Both the position numbers and the translations under genes were made by a program. Below, piece after piece: positions 59,601 to 64,000 of a stretch of DNA of 64,000 nt. Where the stretch lies: assembly GCA_016801885.1 (NCBI GenBank), contig CM028889.1, positions 19,536,001 to 19,600,000 of the forward strand, written 5' to 3'. The stretch comes from Toxotes chatareus. Its lineage: Eukaryota > Chordata > Actinopteri > Toxotidae. The notes under the pieces are model-generated. The model did no database searches and was not told the origin of the DNA. It was given only the letters and a program-made list of their open reading frames with translations. Numbering within the stretch: position 1 is the first letter of the stretch; each line of letters starts with the position of its first letter.

Positions 59601-60115
59601 AATGAGAGGGAGGGAGGGAGAGAAAATGAGAGGGAGGGAAGTGAAAGAGAGGCTCAAAGGGAAAGATAGCTTGAGAGGAAAAAAGGCTCAGAGTGTGTCA
59701 GACAAAAAACACACACACAGACACACAGTGAGCTGCTGAGGGAGGGAGGGAAGGATATAAAGGGAGGCAGAGATAAAGAGAATAAAAGAGGAGCGGGAGA
59801 GAGTGATAGAGGCACAAGAGAGATACAGAGGGGAAGAGAGAAAGAGAGAGAGAGAGAGAGAAAAAATGCTGAAAAGGAATGAGAAAGAGAGGTACCAGGG
59901 GACAGAAATGCAGAGAGGAGAGATGGAGGTTGAAAAAAAAAGATGCTGCGAAAGGATGAAATGGAGAGAGAGAGAGAGAGTGGGGAAAAAAAGAGTATGC
60001 AACGTAGAGTGCAAGAGAAAAGAGAAAGAGATAGTGATGTGCTTGTGTGGGGGGCGTGAAATGAAAAATAGAGATAGAGAGGAAAAGAGAGAGAGGATAC
60101 ACGCACAGACACGTA
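59601..60115. repeat. Long polypurine (GA-rich) tract
   Basis: About 500 bases on the + strand are dominated by GAGAGA, GGGAGG and AAAAGA words with few pyrimidines. The opposite strand gives long open frames rich in Ser, Leu and Phe that are compositional. Such tracts can form triplex or H-DNA. Confidence 0.85.
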
Positions 60116-62841
60116 AATAATGTGAAGCAACAACGGACTCGCTGCGCCCACAGAGGAGATAACCCAGAAGGCTATATTTAGCTCGTTAGGCCTGTCATCC
60201 ATACTGAGGCCTGTTTCCACAGGCTGGGGCTCTGCTCACCACGCTGCACTGCTCCTTCCTTTACTATTCATCAGTTTTAAGCTCTTTAAATACTAGGGTG
60301 AGGGGTTGGAAAGTAGGGAGATGGTTATACAGGGTTATACCCGACTGATTCATGTGGAATTTTTTGTGCACTTTTAACACCCGAGAATACACGACAATTA
60401 AGCAAACACACTTTTTTTTTTCTCTGTAAGGTGGCAGTCATTGAGATTTTTTTTCATAAAAATGCGATCTTTGGTGATTATTTGATAACCTGCCTACTAC
60501 AGTACAGTACAGGTGGTTGAATGTAATGTGAAAACCTGTTGTATTTATTTGAGTTCAGTTTTATCACTATGTGTCTGGGAAATTCAGTTTTTTGATGTGT
60601 CAGATTTTCTCATTAGTGGCTAATGGTAACCACTAAATGGAGGTACAGGTGCTGAAATAGACTAAAATAGACTAAAAATTAGACTGAATTTTTTAAATTT
60701 ATTTTTAATTTAAGAGGATGTGACACAAAGAAAACAAAAAGCAAAAAGTAAAAGTGAGCCAATAACTGCGGTGATATTGTATTTGCTACAGAGCTGTACT
60801 TTTCAACCAGCAGAAGGTGTTAGTTTTTCTCTGCTGCTTGAAATCTCCTTATGGCATGAAACTTTTCAAAGTTGGGAAGTTTGTTTTTCCTCTCATTTAC
60901 TACTTTAATTCTATAGCTGGCAATGGGCACGCGTTACACATTTCACGCTTGCAGAAATGATGCCATAACCCTCTCAAATTGCTCCTGTCTGTGTGGTGTT
61001 GCTGCAGTAGAACAGCAGAGCCAGGTTTGGATATAGTGTATTTGCATGTTTGGCAGACCTGCTCTCTTTAGCGTTTTGGATGGAGTATATGTTTTATGTT
61101 GGCTTCTCTGCTAGACTGGCTCTTTTCTTTGTATGTGTAGAGAGACACTGGCAATGTGTAACTTTAGCGGTAGCTGCAAACGCACACAAACATCAAGTCA
61201 CACACATTGAGAGTGTCTGTGGGCGTCTTGCTTTTTCTCTGGCTGTTGAATTTATAATTCATGGCTCTCAGATTTCACTGCTCTTCTGGAATTCCACTGT
61301 GTATTTTTAAATAAGGTTGCATTGTAGCCCTTGCTAATCAGGGGGCGTAAACGTGTTGGTCACATGCTTACACAGAGTGCAAGTAAGACTCCTGTCTGGA
61401 GAGCTGTATTCACCCCTGCTGGCCTTATGTTGAGTCTTGCTGAGAGCCAGTACACGAGCAGAAGGCTCACTGGAATGTGAAAGAAGAGGAGATAAAATAG
61501 TTGTCTTGCATCATAGAACCCTCAAAGTCACCATTTTAATTGAAACAGACCTTTGTGTCAGTCTCTCCTTCCTCTCCTTCTTTTCCCCACTGCCTAGATG
61601 AAGTGACATGACACACACACATGACAAGATAACAAACAAGGTCATCCTTGTGAGAAGTTAACATTCAGGATTCACCTGCGTTACAGTGTAGCAAAAGATC
61701 GTTCAAAATAAAATATATATATATATATCATGGGTTATACACAACAGCATCAATATCTTTGAGACCTTCATAGCTCTACCAGTGTCCTTCCGCCTCACCA
61801 AGGTCCCTCACAGTGCATAACTTATAAACATACAGGGGGTAGAAACCTTTTTTTTATCCAGTGTCTTGACTGTTCTGCAGCCCTCCTCTCATTCCTGCTG
61901 TCAAACACAAGACAAAACTCTTACGGAGGAGTGGACAGCCCGGCCCCTTTAATATAAAGTATAAAAAAGACATGTCTACTGGAGGGTGACAGCTCACAGT
62001 CGGGAGTCACATTAGGTGGCTTCTCCATCGCTGTGTTGGTGTGTATGTGTGTGTTTAAGTGAGGTACAGAGGCGCCGCAGGGGTCTGGTGTTAATGAACG
62101 GCCATGCTGTTGGCAAGACACAAAATATTGTTGCATACAAAATACCAGTGAAATGAAACATGTGATATTAAGTTGCACATTTTATGACCACATTTTTCCT
62201 CTTGTGTAAGGGGAGGGCAGACAACATGACTGTCAATTTGAATTTGAAATGTGAGCTACTGTTCAAACTTATGGAAAAAAATAATATTCAATCTGTAATG
62301 ATCTGACTCAAAATTTGCTTTGTATAGACTATCAAGCGCTGAGTGGGTAATTAAGTCACCAGACCAAATACTACTGCCCTGAAGTGGCATTACCACAACA
62401 AAAAAATATTAGAAGTTACCTGTATGTAGTCTGATAATCAGACAGAATTTCCTTTTCATTTCCCTTAAAATCTCTGAATAGATTAGCTGTGATTTAGAGG
62501 TCTGAGGATTCCAGTGAGACAGCAGAGGCAGCACAGATGTACTGTCAATTTTAAAACTTAGTTTAGGATTAGGTAACATGGGTTGTTTTTTAATTAATTT
62601 GAACAATCCTAATGTTACTGATGCATTAATGTGTAAAAACTTTAGTTAGAAACTAATCTAAGCAGACTATAATATATTATGATCTGTGAGTGTAATGTAA
62701 AACTTTGGGCTGTGGCAACACGATTGTCTTGATCAGTTTTTTTGATCATCAAGACTTATATTACAAAATATGTCTGTATCAGGATTGTATCATGGCTTCA
62801 GTGTTTTGTCTCATGCCTGCCATGCGGTCATTTGTTGAAAC

Positions 62842-62843
<2 letters not shown>

Positions 62844-62914
<71 letters not shown>
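62844..62914. repeat. (GT)n microsatellite, about 35 units
   Basis: An uninterrupted GT run of about 70 bases in tle2 intron 3. Confidence 0.96.
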
Positions 62915-62917
<3 letters not shown>

Positions 62918-62974
62918 TGTGTGTGTACATATATCTGTGTGCTTCGTCCATTCAGTACATCCCCTCAGGCAGAG

Positions 62975-62975
<1 letters not shown>

Positions 62976-63012
<37 letters not shown>
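62976..63012. repeat. (GT)n microsatellite
   Basis: A second GT run of about 18 units, 60 bases after the larger array, which suggests duplication or shared slippage history. Confidence 0.95.
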
Positions 63013-63014
<2 letters not shown>

Positions 63015-63115
63015 ATTAATGCGGTGCTCTCAGCCTCTTACTCCACTCCCAGCTCATCTGTCTGATTCAGGCTGACACACTGTGTTCTCTTCAGCAACAT
63101 TACAGTCACAGACTG

Positions 63116-63560
63116 CTCGAGAAAAGGGGGAAGGAGGGGTTAGAAAAAAGGAAGGAGAGAGAAAAAGAGAGAATAGAGAACAGAAGTAATGAGGGAAGTG
63201 AAGAGAGAGATGGGGACACTGAGATAGAGAGAGAAAAAGAGAGTGAGCAAAACAGATGAAAGAGAAATATGAGAGAGAGGGCACAGGGGCATTGGCAGAG
63301 AGACAAGGAAAAAAGTAAAAAGAAAAACAGAACAAGGACACTGACAGAGGAGCAGAAAAGAAAGGGAGAAGAGACAGCAAAGACAAAAAGGGTTCATTTT
63401 TGTAAATGAGTATGATGGAGCAAAGGAGATGTCGGAGGGATTGAATAAACACAGAAGATGAAGGAAAAATGCCAAGGAATGGGAGAAGGAGAAGGAGAAA
63501 GGAATCTGATGTAAGAGGGCAGGAGGAGAGAGGGCAGAATCTGAGAAGGGATTGCTCCTT
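63116..63560. repeat. Polypurine (GA-rich) tract
   Basis: About 440 bases of mostly A and G on the + strand (GAGAGAGA, GGGAGAAG and AAAAAGG words). The 253-residue minus-strand frame that overlaps it is low-complexity translation of this tract plus flanking sequence. Confidence 0.85.
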
Positions 63561-64000
63561 GCTAAGCTAAACGTTGCTCTCCGATAGTGGGAGTTGGCCA
63601 GGGGATTTAAGCGGGGCCAGATGTAGGGAAGGATTGAGTCTGTTTTAAGAGTCTTAAACCTGTCTGAACTGTCTGGATCAGGAGAAACAAACAGGACAGG
63701 AGTATTCATAAAGATGGACGGGGTCTCCCCCCATGGTACGTACTGTACACATGCGTTTGTAGACATAAACCCTTTTAAATTCAAGGTCAGTACTATCCAG
63801 TTGTTCTGGTTCTCCCTCTGATGAAACTGGCTGCAAGAGAAGCTGCAGTGAGGCTGAATGTCTGCCGTGACTGATTTAGTCATCACCCGCTGACAGGACA
63901 CAATGGAGAAGTCAGAGCCCGCTAACCTAACCTCTGATGTGGGTTAGCACAGCATGCTAATAAATGTTTTAACATTGGTGGTATGTGTGCAAGTAAGTGT

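Larger units (their letters stand above)
57162..64000 (+). other. tle2: tle2 intron 3 (5' part)
   Basis: The intron starts GTGAGT and continues past the window. It holds a (CT)n (57378-57402), a GACA/GATA-rich stretch (58048-58199), a MITE-like element (58461-58815), long polypurine tracts (59601-60115, 63116-63560), a TA run near 61712-61728 and two GT arrays (62844-62914, 62976-63012). I searched for the conserved YYEMSYGLN exon on this strand and did not see it. Confidence 0.85.

Noticed and set aside
59654..60220. 188-residue minus-strand open frame, with overlapping frames
   Set aside because: It is the pyrimidine-rich complement of the GA tract; composition alone explains the lack of stops.
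63140..63901. 253-residue minus-strand open frame
   Set aside because: It translates the complement of a polypurine tract, giving Ser/Leu/Phe-rich low complexity. It has no domain or splice context and lies inside tle2 intron 3.

Overview
This is vertebrate nuclear DNA, almost certainly from a ray-finned fish. It has short coding exons with GT/AG splice sites, kilobase-scale introns, abundant (CA)n/(GT)n microsatellites and purine- or pyrimidine-rich tracts, and several dispersed repeats that I recognise as common in teleost (particularly percomorph) genomes. It is not bacterial: there are no operons, CRISPR arrays or phage-like modules. The lineage call rests on recalled repeat families, not on a search.

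Only two protein-coding genes can be supported. Both are on the + strand and both belong to the Groucho/TLE co-repressor family. The 3' half of a tle5 (aes) gene occupies 1 to about 15.44 kb. Four coding exons (807-851, 7701-7763, 8555-8629, 11184-11411) encode the C-terminal 136 residues, followed by an apparently long 3' UTR ending near an AATAAA at 15414. The 5' end of tle2 begins about 30 kb downstream. Its exon 1 (45825-45848) encodes only MYPQGRHP, exon 2 is 55034-55131 and exon 3 is 57098-57161. Intron 3 runs off the right edge, so the rest of the Q domain, the GP/CcN/SP regions and the WD40 propeller lie outside the window. The head-to-tail tle5-tle2 order matches the AES-TLE2 neighbourhood on human chromosome 19p13.3.

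The about 30 kb between the two genes (15.45-45.0 kb) holds no coding gene that I recognise. It contains dispersed repeats, microsatellites and one notable GC-rich, CCAAT-containing, promoter-like island at 39.36-39.86 kb. That island has a candidate first-exon donor and a strong downstream splice acceptor at 40510, so it may be an unannotated transcript or an alternative tle2 promoter. Mobile-element relics include a degenerate PIF/Harbinger transposon inside tle5 (1898-3346), two elements with terminal inverted repeats (20172-20437 and 58461-58815), a SINE-like element (53896-54240) and two copies of a common fish repeat (23285-23567 and 32485-32930).

Functionally, the two genes form a regulatory pair. 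TLE2 is a full-length co-repressor recruited by DNA-binding factors such as TCF/LEF, Hes/Hairy and Runx. TLE5 shares the N-terminal oligomerisation domain but lacks the WD40 propeller and modulates or antagonises the full-length family members.
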